From a virus: a stretch of DNA of 28,148 nucleotides. The stretch is from IMG/VR virus record IMGVR_UViG_3300038428_000130, positions 1 to 28,148 of that record, one strand, 5' to 3'. The notes under the pieces were generated by a model, which was not told the origin of the DNA, ran no database searches, and saw only the letters and a list, made by a program, of their open reading frames with translations. A program made the position numbers and the translations under genes. Every line of letters begins with the position of its first letter. Position 1 is the first letter of the stretch. Below are positions 21,347 to 28,148 of the stretch, one piece after another.

Positions 21347-22363
21347 TTAAGGAATGACACGAACATCAATTTCAAAGTTCCCCCTACTTATCCGCATTGC
21401 AGCGGGGCCGGACAGCGGGGTGATGCTCTGAAATACCGCATCCTTGTCGGCTGATTGTGATAATGCCGAAACCAATAATTCGGCGGTGCTGCCGGATGTA
21501 GCAAACTTCGCCCATTCGGAAGCCTGTGGACCAAGGTTAAGGGTTGCCTCATTGCCGTACTTGTCCCGGCAGGATAACCCTTTCGTAGGACTGAACTCCA
21601 CCCGGCTGGACTTCTCACACAGGAGAACGATGCTCTTCAAGGCGCTGACGAGCCGGGCGGCATCCACTGTGGCAAAAACCGTTCCCGGCACGTTGAATAT
21701 CTGGCGCATCGGGTCTAGGGAAGTGTGCGAGGAAAAGCACCCCACCATTCCATCCTTGTGGGCTACCCAATAGCCGTTTTCACTGAGAGTGAGAGCATCC
21801 GCCACGCCGCCGCTGACAAAGCTGAGAAACGACTTCCTCGGTTGAAGGGTGATATTCCTTATGGAGTCGGGAACTTGCCATTTAACTACGCCCGCCTGCG
21901 TGCCGAGATACAGTTTGCCGTCACCCAGTGAGGGCTGACCGGAAAGCTCGGGGAGAGCCTCTACATCAATCCCGGAAAACACAATGGGGTCTAGGCGCTC
22001 TTTGGCCGGTTCACCGATAGAGTGATATTTGATGCCGGTACTGACTTCCCGGACGGTGTGAACGTGCATGAAGTTCCGGTAAGGGCCGTCCACGGACTCG
22101 ATACAGACAATGCCCATGGCGTCTACCGACATCTCAAGGCTGTCCGCCGAGGCTCGCAGGCAATCCTGCAAGTGGCTATAAGAAACGAAATGACGGACAC
22201 CCACGGGATTGAAACCCTTGGTTTGAATGAAGCTGAGAGAGCTTGACCGATAGAACACGGGGGCTTTGCCAGCGGGAATTTGTACTGCCATGTAGGCGCA
22301 TACGCTGCTGTCAAGAACACTTGACATCTTGAAAACGGAGGCAAGACTGGACTTCTTTACCAT
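21347..22363 (-). CDS. Probable DNA polymerase sliding clamp (beta-like)
   Basis: 338 residues, a little shorter than bacterial DnaN (about 370). Repeating strand-helix-strand units are visible; the region FATVDAARLVSALKSIVLLCEKSSRVEFSPTKGLSCRDKYGNEATLNL (about 229-277) has the helix and beta-sheet order of a DnaN domain, and the ending MRISRGNFEIDVRVIP resembles the C-terminal strand. No strongly conserved motif proves it. A clamp-loader gene 8 kb downstream makes a phage clamp likely. The start overlaps the preceding gene by 7 bases with GGGGAAGAGG ahead. Confidence 0.5.
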   Translation of the reverse strand: MVKKSSLASVFKMSSVLDSSVCAYMAVQIPAGKAPVFYRSSSLSFIQTKGFNPVGVRHFVSYSHLQDCLRASADSLEMSVDAMGIVCIESVDGPYRNFMHVHTVREVSTGIKYHSIGEPAKERLDPIVFSGIDVEALPELSGQPSLGDGKLYLGTQAGVVKWQVPDSIRNITLQPRKSFLSFVSGGVADALTLSENGYWVAHKDGMVGCFSSHTSLDPMRQIFNVPGTVFATVDAARLVSALKSIVLLCEKSSRVEFSPTKGLSCRDKYGNEATLNLGPQASEWAKFATSGSTAELLVSALSQSADKDAVFQSITPLSGPAAMRISRGNFEIDVRVIP

Positions 22364-22665
22364 GTAACCTCTTCCCCTAAATAGGCTTGGGTCGCCTGTA
22401 GATATGGAGACTGCGTTTCAAGCCTGACTGGCTGCAAGGGTTTGCCGAAGGTCATCAAAATCAACCACAAATCTCCGCTAAACAGGATGCGTAGCCGTTC
22501 CCGCCAACTCAGTCTCCATCGGGTAAAAACGTAGGGGTCGGCAACGACAGCCGGGAGGGGGATGTATTGCGGCTGGTCTTTTGCAATGACGACTTCTTTG
22601 TCCCCAAACAGACAGATGTCAGGCAGAATGGGTGATACGGGCAGAACGGGTGAGACAGGCTGCAT
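22357..22665 (-). CDS. Small conserved phage protein (RLRILFSGDLWL family)
   Basis: 102 residues. The WRLSWRERLRILFSGDLWL then TFGKPLQPVRLE block is a pattern recurring in many tailed-phage genomes as a hypothetical protein. Its role is unknown to me; the amphipathic, partly hydrophobic stretch may contact membrane or a partner. GGAGGGAGT precedes the ATG at 22665, with an operon-head motif directly upstream. The 3' end overlaps the probable clamp gene by 7 bases. Confidence 0.8.
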   Translation of the reverse strand: MQPVSPVLPVSPILPDICLFGDKEVVIAKDQPQYIPLPAVVADPYVFTRWRLSWRERLRILFSGDLWLILMTFGKPLQPVRLETQSPYLQATQAYLGEEVTW

Positions 22666-22669
22666 ACTC

Positions 22670-22690
22670 CCTCCGTTGAATAATACTCAG
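22670..22690 (-). promoter_or_regulatory. Operon-head motif (CTGAGTATTATTCAAC-GGAGG)
   Basis: On the minus strand reads CTGAGTATTATTCAACGGAGG between the end of the giant structural gene and the small phage gene. The GTATTAT core and its distance to GGAGG match the copies at 11773, 14190 and 7373. It would separate the structural gene from the replication genes. Confidence 0.45.
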
Positions 22691-22692
22691 AT

Positions 22693-25600
22693 TTATATGG
22701 AAATTGCTTCAACGTTGGAAAATCCCGAGCTTCCATCGGAGGAAAGGGTCTGGACTCGGAAGGTATAGGTATGTCCCTTGGACAAACTTACGACGATGCT
22801 TTCAATGGAGCCATTATTGACCGTAGAAGCCACTTGCCATGTTGCCCCGCCGTCAATGCTGGACTCAACAAGGTACCCACTGGCGAGGTCCGGTCGGAAT
22901 GCACTCCAGCTTATCTCCACCTGTTCCAGATTGGATTGAAGTGGATTCGGCCCCTTGTCAACGGGGGGGAAGAGCGTGGGCGACAGGGGCGCACCAGCAT
23001 AAGTGCTTTCCGGCTCGAACAAGATTTCACCGCTGGTCACCTGCTGATTGATGAGCTTGGTCTTGTCCCATGTGCCGATGATGGCATTCTGAGAAAGGTC
23101 GATGAGTGTTTCGTAGGTCAGCCCGCTATTAGTTACAGACCCGAGAAAAATCTGGCCGGAGCGGGTGTTTTCCACATTGGCGAGCCGGACAAATTGAATG
23201 TTGTTGGCACCGTAGAGAAGCTGGGAGGTCGTACTGATTTCCAACACCGCCTGCGGAACCAAGTCAGTGGTGCGTACCTGTAAGAGCAAGCAGCCATCCG
23301 GCCCAGAGAGAACCAAGACCCGATTGCCGCCATAGCTCACTGTGGTGAATATTTGGGTAAAGCTCAAACTGGATATAGACGAGAGATTCAGAGATATATC
23401 CGGGTTATCCGAGGTGAGGGGAAGGTCCGGGAGGAAACGGTAAAGGTATCCGTTGCTCGCCAGCATCAGGGTATAATCCTCCTCGGTATGAACCGCATCC
23501 AGAACCGTGGGGAGTACTGGTGGAGACGACACGGTGTTCTGCGGCGGCAGGAGCTTGCGGAAGACACTGGACGGCGGGCTATTTAGGTAAAGGAAGACAA
23601 GCACTGAATAGGGGGAGATGTATACCAACCGGTCTTGCCCCTGCGTGGGCGGGCTGATGACCTGTAGTACCGATACCCGCTTGACGCCGGATAGGTCACT
23701 GTAGATGCTCGATATATCCAAGGCTCCCCACTCCATAGGCGGGCTGGGTGCGGTCACATTCCGGTCAGCGATATTTCCCCACCACACGGACCGGCTAAGG
23801 CTCAGACTGTCGGTGGGAGAAAAATCGTAGGAGTCAATGGGGATAGCGACGAAAGCTGTTACCGGTGGGTTGACTCCATCGTTTACAACCAAGCTCCACT
23901 CAATCGTTTCCCCCTCCACGAGTGCTCCGTTAGTCTCAAAGGTCAGAACCGGGGTATCAGTTCCGGTTGCCTGCAACAGTGTTCCTACCGGCTCCGTCCA
24001 AGTGTAGGTAGTGAGGTCATCTGCATCCGTATCTCCCGTGATAACCGGAGCGACCACCACCGTAAAGTTCCTGTGTCCAACAAGGCCCACGGGCATGGTA
24101 ATGACCGGCGTCGGGTTGAAAGGAACCACTAATCCTGCGGGAGGAGAAGTGATGGAATCAATCACCACATATTGAGGCTTCGTGATGGCAAACCCCGTAT
24201 CCGCAGTGAATCCATAATCTCCCTGCACGGTGGGGATTGAGAAGGTCACTGTACCAGTGAACTGCAACCCCGGAGGAGAAAGGAGGGTACCGTCAGAAGT
24301 TACGGTTACTGTAGCGTTGTTGAACTGGGGGGCGATGTGCAGGCCGTAAAGTAAAATTTCTTCCCCGGCTGTGACCGTATTCAAGGAGTCCACTTGCACC
24401 GTGATAGTGTTGGTTCCCTGCACATACTGAATCCCCAAAACATGCATGGGTGGGTGATTGGGAGTAACACCTGTGTAGTCTACAGCAACAACCGCCACAC
24501 CGATGGGGACAGTCGCTCCCCCAATGGTTCTGTCAACAAAAAGTTCAGCGGTGGTGCCCGAGTTACTCGGGGTGAGGGAGACATAGGGAGCATCCCCCGT
24601 GGGAACTTGCAAAGACCACGTGAACTGAATGGTGTCTCCCGTGTCCGGGTCATAAGTCCCACTGGTATCCAAAAGGAAGGGGTTGCCTCGGAGCACTGTT
24701 CCACTCAAAGGAGTCAATTCCACGGTGGGTGGAACATTGAAGTGGGAAACATAGTACGGGGTTGACTGTAGGGGTGGAGACCCGGAGAATCCTGTATTCG
24801 CCTCTCCAATCACCGCCCACAAGCTTTCATCGTCAACAACAAACTTAGTGCCTCGCAGCCACGTAAGGCTGAGGGCGGCGTATGTGGCGGGACTGATAAG
24901 CCCCAGTGTAACGGGGTTAACTTCTGCCGTGTAGAAAGGCCAAGCCACGGAGGTGATACCCCAGTGAGCAGTATCCTGCGGCGGAGGAAGCAACGGGGTC
25001 CAATTGGTGGTATCAGTGACCGGAGAAGCTGCGGAGTAACCCCCCAGATTGAGATAATAGACGGGGATTTGTACCGTCTGCCCGGCGAGGTAACTCAGGA
25101 GGGGATTCCACGGAGCGGCGATGCTGACCGCCGTGGTCACTTCCCAGTTAGCACTGAGATTAAGAGGAAGGGCATTCTCAATCAGGGTAGACCCATCACT
25201 GCCCGGAGCCAGAGTAGCGGTAACCGAAATTCCTTTTACCACTACCGGGAATTGAGCGATAGCAGCGGAGAGAGTGATTTCCCCATTGATGATGATGGTA
25301 TTTCCCGACACCACCACAGGACCAACGGCGGTTGTGTCAAAGGCAACCTGAATAGCGCTTCCTGCTGAGCCACTCACTTGGGCGGTGAAAATGATTCCCT
25401 GTGTATTTAATGTAGCCTGTGTATCCAACGAGGGTGGTAAGTTCTCGGGGTTTCCCACAACATGATTGAGAGCCACATAAAACACAGGAACCGCTGAGAT
25501 ATCGTTTAGTTTGTAGGTCAGCGTAGAAGACCACTGTCCCCGATTGACCATGGGGATTAGGCAGAGATAGTCGGTGCCATTGTACACCACCCGGTCATTG

Positions 25601-26964
25601 ACGGCGTAGCTGTCCTGCCACTGGGGAATAATTGTGAGATTTGAATATGACCATCCTCCCCGCTGATTGTAGACCGGGGAAAGGAGGTAGGAGATGCTCG
25701 TTCCCTGTGTTGAAGACACGGATAGAGCCGCTTGCATTGCGGAGCCGCCCAACGTAGAGCCGGAACTGGTTGTCCAGTTCCAAGCCGGGGGAGAATCGGC
25801 AAGGGTGCTATAGCCGATGAGGATGTTGCCTACGATGGTGTTGGTTTGAACCCCTTGGGTAAAGAAGACTAATGAGGCGGTACGGTTGCCGTCCACGGGG
25901 AACACAGTCAGCCGGTTATCTGTGTAGCGCCCGGTGAATGTGGTGAGAACCTCGGTGCTTCCCCAGACAGTACCGGGCGGAGAGAAAGAGACCACCCCAT
26001 CAATCTCATTGATGGAGAAAATCTGGTCTTGAAATGTCACGTTCTTAGGGTGACTCTCGTAATAGACCTCCACCGTAGTTCCATCCTGACAAACAGCGGA
26101 TGTGGAACCGAACACCGGTCCACTGCGGGCGGGAGCGGATGCCAGCGCCACGGGTGGTACGGCTATGGTATCATTGGTTTCAAGCTGGAAACCCAGCAAA
26201 GAGTTCCCCGGCAACCATGTGGCAAATCCCGACTCATAGGCCGGGGGACTGATGGATTGGGAATAATCCGGGTATAGTACGTTGGCAGTAAAACTGAGAG
26301 AGTTGGAACCGGTGACAGTGACGCTGGTCCCGTTAAGGAATTGGGCAAGCTGCAATCCTGAGAAGGAGACGGGCATTCCCGCTTGAAACAGGTTGTATCC
26401 GATGACCGTAAGTACGCCGCCACTTATGGAAATGTTGGTAATTTGACAAACCGTGGGAATCTGGTCTACCGCCACGGGATTGACCACCGCCGCAACCACA
26501 AATGACCCGGAGGACAGGGAACAAACATCATAGCCCTCTCGAACTGTGGAAGCTGTAGAGAGAACATGAGGCCCCGTAAGCGTATAGGGAGGGCTGCCTT
26601 GGGTGTCGAAGGTAAACTTGATAAGGTCTACCGGAAAAACCTGAGAGGTGGATAGCGACTCAGGAGAAGAGTAGCTGCTCCGGTTATCCTGTGTCCCGAT
26701 GATGTGGATATACTGGCTACCGTCATAGGCAATGACCGGGTCGAAGGATTCATTGAGGTTGGGAAAGACGTATTCCGCTACCTGTGTGAAGCTCCATCCC
26801 GGACCGGGGTCCGGGGGGATAGCATTGGAGCGAAGAATTACAAAGGAGTTGGTTGCCGGGCGGACCTGACTGACCACAAAGAGAGTTCCACTCACGTCTA
26901 CAAAGGCGGCATTTCCTTCGTAGAGTTCGGGGGACCAAGTCGTGGTATCAAGCAGTGTCTTCAT
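22693..26964 (-). CDS. Large virion structural protein with carbohydrate-binding, PKD-like and FN3 domains
   Basis: 1,423 residues, almost entirely beta-rich. The N-terminal 430 residues show repeated strand pairs suggestive of a propeller. Two CBM5/12-like units follow, recognisable by W-x3-Y-x3-D/Q-x-V...Y: WQDSYAVNDRVVYNGTDY (about 448-466) and WNPLLSYLAGQTVQIPVYY (about 615-640). PKD/Ig-like domains lie at about 740-830 (TVELTPLSGTV, YDPDTGDTIQFTW) and 950-1050 (GDTDADDLTTYTW). A fibronectin type III domain closes it (about 1335-1423: VEISWSAFRPDLASGYLVE, TYTFRVQTLS). This suits a tail-tip, fibre or head-decoration protein touching host polysaccharide. The ATG directly abuts the upstream HNH stop and has no visible ribosome site. 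Confidence 0.8.
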   Translation of the reverse strand: MKTLLDTTTWSPELYEGNAAFVDVSGTLFVVSQVRPATNSFVILRSNAIPPDPGPGWSFTQVAEYVFPNLNESFDPVIAYDGSQYIHIIGTQDNRSSYSSPESLSTSQVFPVDLIKFTFDTQGSPPYTLTGPHVLSTASTVREGYDVCSLSSGSFVVAAVVNPVAVDQIPTVCQITNISISGGVLTVIGYNLFQAGMPVSFSGLQLAQFLNGTSVTVTGSNSLSFTANVLYPDYSQSISPPAYESGFATWLPGNSLLGFQLETNDTIAVPPVALASAPARSGPVFGSTSAVCQDGTTVEVYYESHPKNVTFQDQIFSINEIDGVVSFSPPGTVWGSTEVLTTFTGRYTDNRLTVFPVDGNRTASLVFFTQGVQTNTIVGNILIGYSTLADSPPAWNWTTSSGSTLGGSAMQAALSVSSTQGTSISYLLSPVYNQRGGWSYSNLTIIPQWQDSYAVNDRVVYNGTDYLCLIPMVNRGQWSSTLTYKLNDISAVPVFYVALNHVVGNPENLPPSLDTQATLNTQGIIFTAQVSGSAGSAIQVAFDTTAVGPVVVSGNTIIINGEITLSAAIAQFPVVVKGISVTATLAPGSDGSTLIENALPLNLSANWEVTTAVSIAAPWNPLLSYLAGQTVQIPVYYLNLGGYSAASPVTDTTNWTPLLPPPQDTAHWGITSVAWPFYTAEVNPVTLGLISPATYAALSLTWLRGTKFVVDDESLWAVIGEANTGFSGSPPLQSTPYYVSHFNVPPTVELTPLSGTVLRGNPFLLDTSGTYDPDTGDTIQFTWSLQVPTGDAPYVSLTPSNSGTTAELFVDRTIGGATVPIGVAVVAVDYTGVTPNHPPMHVLGIQYVQGTNTITVQVDSLNTVTAGEEILLYGLHIAPQFNNATVTVTSDGTLLSPPGLQFTGTVTFSIPTVQGDYGFTADTGFAITKPQYVVIDSITSPPAGLVVPFNPTPVITMPVGLVGHRNFTVVVAPVITGDTDADDLTTYTWTEPVGTLLQATGTDTPVLTFETNGALVEGETIEWSLVVNDGVNPPVTAFVAIPIDSYDFSPTDSLSLSRSVWWGNIADRNVTAPSPPMEWGALDISSIYSDLSGVKRVSVLQVISPPTQGQDRLVYISPYSVLVFLYLNSPPSSVFRKLLPPQNTVSSPPVLPTVLDAVHTEEDYTLMLASNGYLYRFLPDLPLTSDNPDISLNLSSISSLSFTQIFTTVSYGGNRVLVLSGPDGCLLLQVRTTDLVPQAVLEISTTSQLLYGANNIQFVRLANVENTRSGQIFLGSVTNSGLTYETLIDLSQNAIIGTWDKTKLINQQVTSGEILFEPESTYAGAPLSPTLFPPVDKGPNPLQSNLEQVEISWSAFRPDLASGYLVESSIDGGATWQVASTVNNGSIESIVVSLSKGHTYTFRVQTLSSDGSSGFSNVEAISI

Positions 26965-27552
26965 CTAAGCCGCCGCAATTATAAATTTCTTTCTATATTG
27001 AAAATGAAAAATAGTCCGAATTTGTTCTAAAAACTCCTGCTGTGAACGGTCAGATTTCATCTCATTACAAGTCTTACAGCAGGGAACGACGTTGTCTTGG
27101 GTATACCCACGACTGCTGTCGATACGGTCGATACCGTTGTATCTAAACTCAGAGTGTGCGGGCAAGACACTGGTTAACCTTTGTTGTGGTGCTCTGCCAC
27201 AGTAAAAGCAGTTAGATATAATCAACCCAGCAAATTGCTCTTTAGTTAGGATGAACTCCCTTTGTACCTTCTTTGCTTTCCCCTTATAAGAACCAAACAA
27301 ATAAGTAGTTGGACTTGAGTCTTTATAGGATTTTAGACATCCACAACTATGCAGTCCCTCTCTCAATAGATGGTTAGTTTTAGTAATAAATTCTCCTTTA
27401 CATTTCCTCCCTCCGCCATCACACCGACATAACCAAAGAACATGGGATACTCTTCCAGATTTACATTGGTATATCTTGGAACCCACTCGACGAAGAACAA
27501 CCACACTCCCGAAAACCCTTCCGGTTAAATCAGTGTAAGTACCCGTTGACAT
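26965..27552 (-). CDS. HNH homing-type endonuclease (paralogue of 4527-5114)
   Basis: 195 residues, same length and layout as the gene at 4527-5114: DLTGRVFGSVVVL opening, a Cys-rich module (CRCDGGGRKC, CGC), CFYCG at 115-119, YNGIDRIDSSRGY at 138-150, N154 and CCKTCN at 158-163. The two have diverged in sequence outside these blocks. It sits exactly between the portal gene (2-base gap) and the giant structural gene (0-base gap), so it is a free-standing insertion between virion genes. AT-rich relative to the flanking structural gene. Confidence 0.9.
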   Translation of the reverse strand: MSTGTYTDLTGRVFGSVVVLRRVGSKIYQCKSGRVSHVLWLCRCDGGGRKCKGEFITKTNHLLREGLHSCGCLKSYKDSSPTTYLFGSYKGKAKKVQREFILTKEQFAGLIISNCFYCGRAPQQRLTSVLPAHSEFRYNGIDRIDSSRGYTQDNVVPCCKTCNEMKSDRSQQEFLEQIRTIFHFQYRKKFIIAAA

Positions 27553-27554
27553 AA

Positions 27555-28148
27555 TTATCCTTGACCCGAACCCTCCGGCCCTTGTTCAGGCTCCTCATCC
27601 ACTTCGTCAAGCTGCAATCCCTTGATGACCCGCTTGACGACATCGGACCGCTCCATGACTACTTGCCCGACGGAGTTGTAAATGTTGCTCAGCAACTCAT
27701 TAAACTTAGCGTCATTTACACCGTACAAGTCTTCTTCCAATTTACGTTTGGCGTCCTCGGGGTCAATCTCCAAAAACTCCAAGATAATACTAACAGGAAT
27801 ACTACCTTTGGAATAAAGATTGTATAGCATATCATAAACGTCCCCGGAGTCACGTAAAGCAAGCCTAGAGAACGATACCTTGGGATATATCCAGCGAGGC
27901 TTATCCCACTTATCCAACTCGTAAAAACCACGTTTCATTGCAACCGGTCGGAAGATACCGTTTTCAATGATATCCGCCAACACGTCACGGAACTGGAGGT
28001 AACTGGTTTCGATAAGCTGCAACTGGACTTTGTTGCCGGAATAGAGTCCTTCACCGATGAGGATTTCCGGGCTGAATCCAAGACCAATAGACAGGTCAGA
28101 GTTGGTGTGCTGCCATTCTCCATCCAGAGATAGCAACCTACCATCTGA
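27555..28148 (-). CDS. Phage portal protein, C-terminal part (truncated by window edge)
   Basis: 198 codons including the stop, open at the right edge; the real start lies outside the window. GLGFSPEILIGEGLYSGNKVQ, LQLIETSYLQFRDVL, FRPVAMKRGF and then DVYDMLYNLYSKGSIPVSIIL with the EIDPEDAKRKLEEDL helix are the order seen in the crown and wing region of tailed-phage portal proteins. The portal forms the dodecameric DNA gate of the capsid. An acidic, Gly-rich tail ends it (EEPEQGPEGSG). The first 127 bases (28022-28148) are repeated exactly at 16819-16945. Parts of the 3' half are AT-rich (27781-27840 about 28% GC), next to the HNH gene. Confidence 0.75.
   Translation of the reverse strand, partial: SDGRLLSLDGEWQHTNSDLSIGLGFSPEILIGEGLYSGNKVQLQLIETSYLQFRDVLADIIENGIFRPVAMKRGFYELDKWDKPRWIYPKVSFSRLALRDSGDVYDMLYNLYSKGSIPVSIILEFLEIDPEDAKRKLEEDLYGVNDAKFNELLSNIYNSVGQVVMERSDVVKRVIKGLQLDEVDEEPEQGPEGSGQG
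28022..28148. repeat. Direct repeat copy B (127 bases, at the window edge)
   Basis: Identical to 16819-16945. This copy continues naturally into portal sequence on its left side (LQLIETSYLQ after SGNKVQ), so it is the native copy. It reaches the last base of the window, so the true repeat may be longer. A length of exactly 127 equals a commonly used assembler k-mer, which suggests that the sequence record ends because of this repeat. Confidence 0.95.

Noticed and set aside
24394-24765. Long plus-strand frames within 22693-26964
   Set aside because: Shadow frames opposite a continuous 1,423-codon gene; no ribosome sites and no recognisable domains.
1789-27552. Group I introns or inteins hosting the nucleases
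   Set aside because: Flanking genes look complete on each side of every nuclease; no gene is split in two halves around one, so they appear free-standing.
16819-28148. Template/variable repeat pair of a diversity-generating retroelement
   Set aside because: The length is right, but the copies are identical with no adenine-specific changes, the copy is not at a protein C-terminus of a binding domain, and no reverse transcriptase is present in the window.
1-28148. tRNA genes and CRISPR arrays
   Set aside because: Read for T-loop-like (GTTCGAATC) patterns and spaced short repeats on both strands; none convincing.

Overview
The window reads as part of a double-stranded DNA tailed bacteriophage (Caudoviricetes) genome with a lytic-type, fairly large gene set. 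The evidence is a portal-protein C-terminus running off the right edge, a 1,423-residue tail or fibre-like structural protein, a conserved small phage protein family (22357-22665), a DNA polymerase clamp loader, a probable sliding clamp and a TOPRIM primase. Genes are tightly packed with strong AGGAGG-type ribosome sites, which points to a bacterial host; the host itself cannot be named. No tRNA, rRNA, CRISPR array, integrase or insertion sequence was seen, and no gene-free stretch exceeds about 130 bases.

Layout. Nearly everything is on the minus strand, so transcription runs right to left. From right to left: portal C-terminus (27555-28148), HNH endonuclease, the giant structural protein (22693-26964), a small conserved phage protein, a probable sliding clamp, a GIY-YIG endonuclease, three small genes, an ABC-ATPase-like recombination protein, another GIY-YIG endonuclease, zinc-ribbon and TOPRIM primase genes (17175-18481), a scrambled locus carrying a portal fragment and an interrupted zinc-ribbon frame (16406-17158), an endonuclease VII-like gene, a 401-residue unknown, a Nudix-like protein, the clamp loader, a GIY-YIG endonuclease, a NusG-like transcription factor, a coiled-coil membrane protein and small unknowns. 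A plus-strand island (7448-8916) holds a DUF6011-like gene, an endonuclease VII-like gene and a 71-residue unknown. Further left come unknowns, a family 4 glycosyltransferase and a methyltransferase separated by an HNH gene, more unknowns, another GIY-YIG gene and a convergent overlapping pair of HNH genes.

The most striking property is the load of free-standing homing-type nucleases: ten in 28 kb (four GIY-YIG, four HNH, two endonuclease VII-like), about 23% of the sequence. They sit between otherwise adjacent phage genes, often overlapping the start of the downstream gene. Beside at least two of them the neighbouring phage gene shows a drop in GC near the nuclease, as expected if flanking DNA was co-converted from a divergent donor.

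The second notable item is an exact 127-base direct repeat. The last 127 bases of the window, inside the portal gene, recur at 16819-16945, in the same frame, inside an unrelated small gene. The third is a recurrent motif (consensus near GTATTATAC directly ahead of GGAGG) at the starts of several transcription blocks, a candidate phage promoter or leader element.
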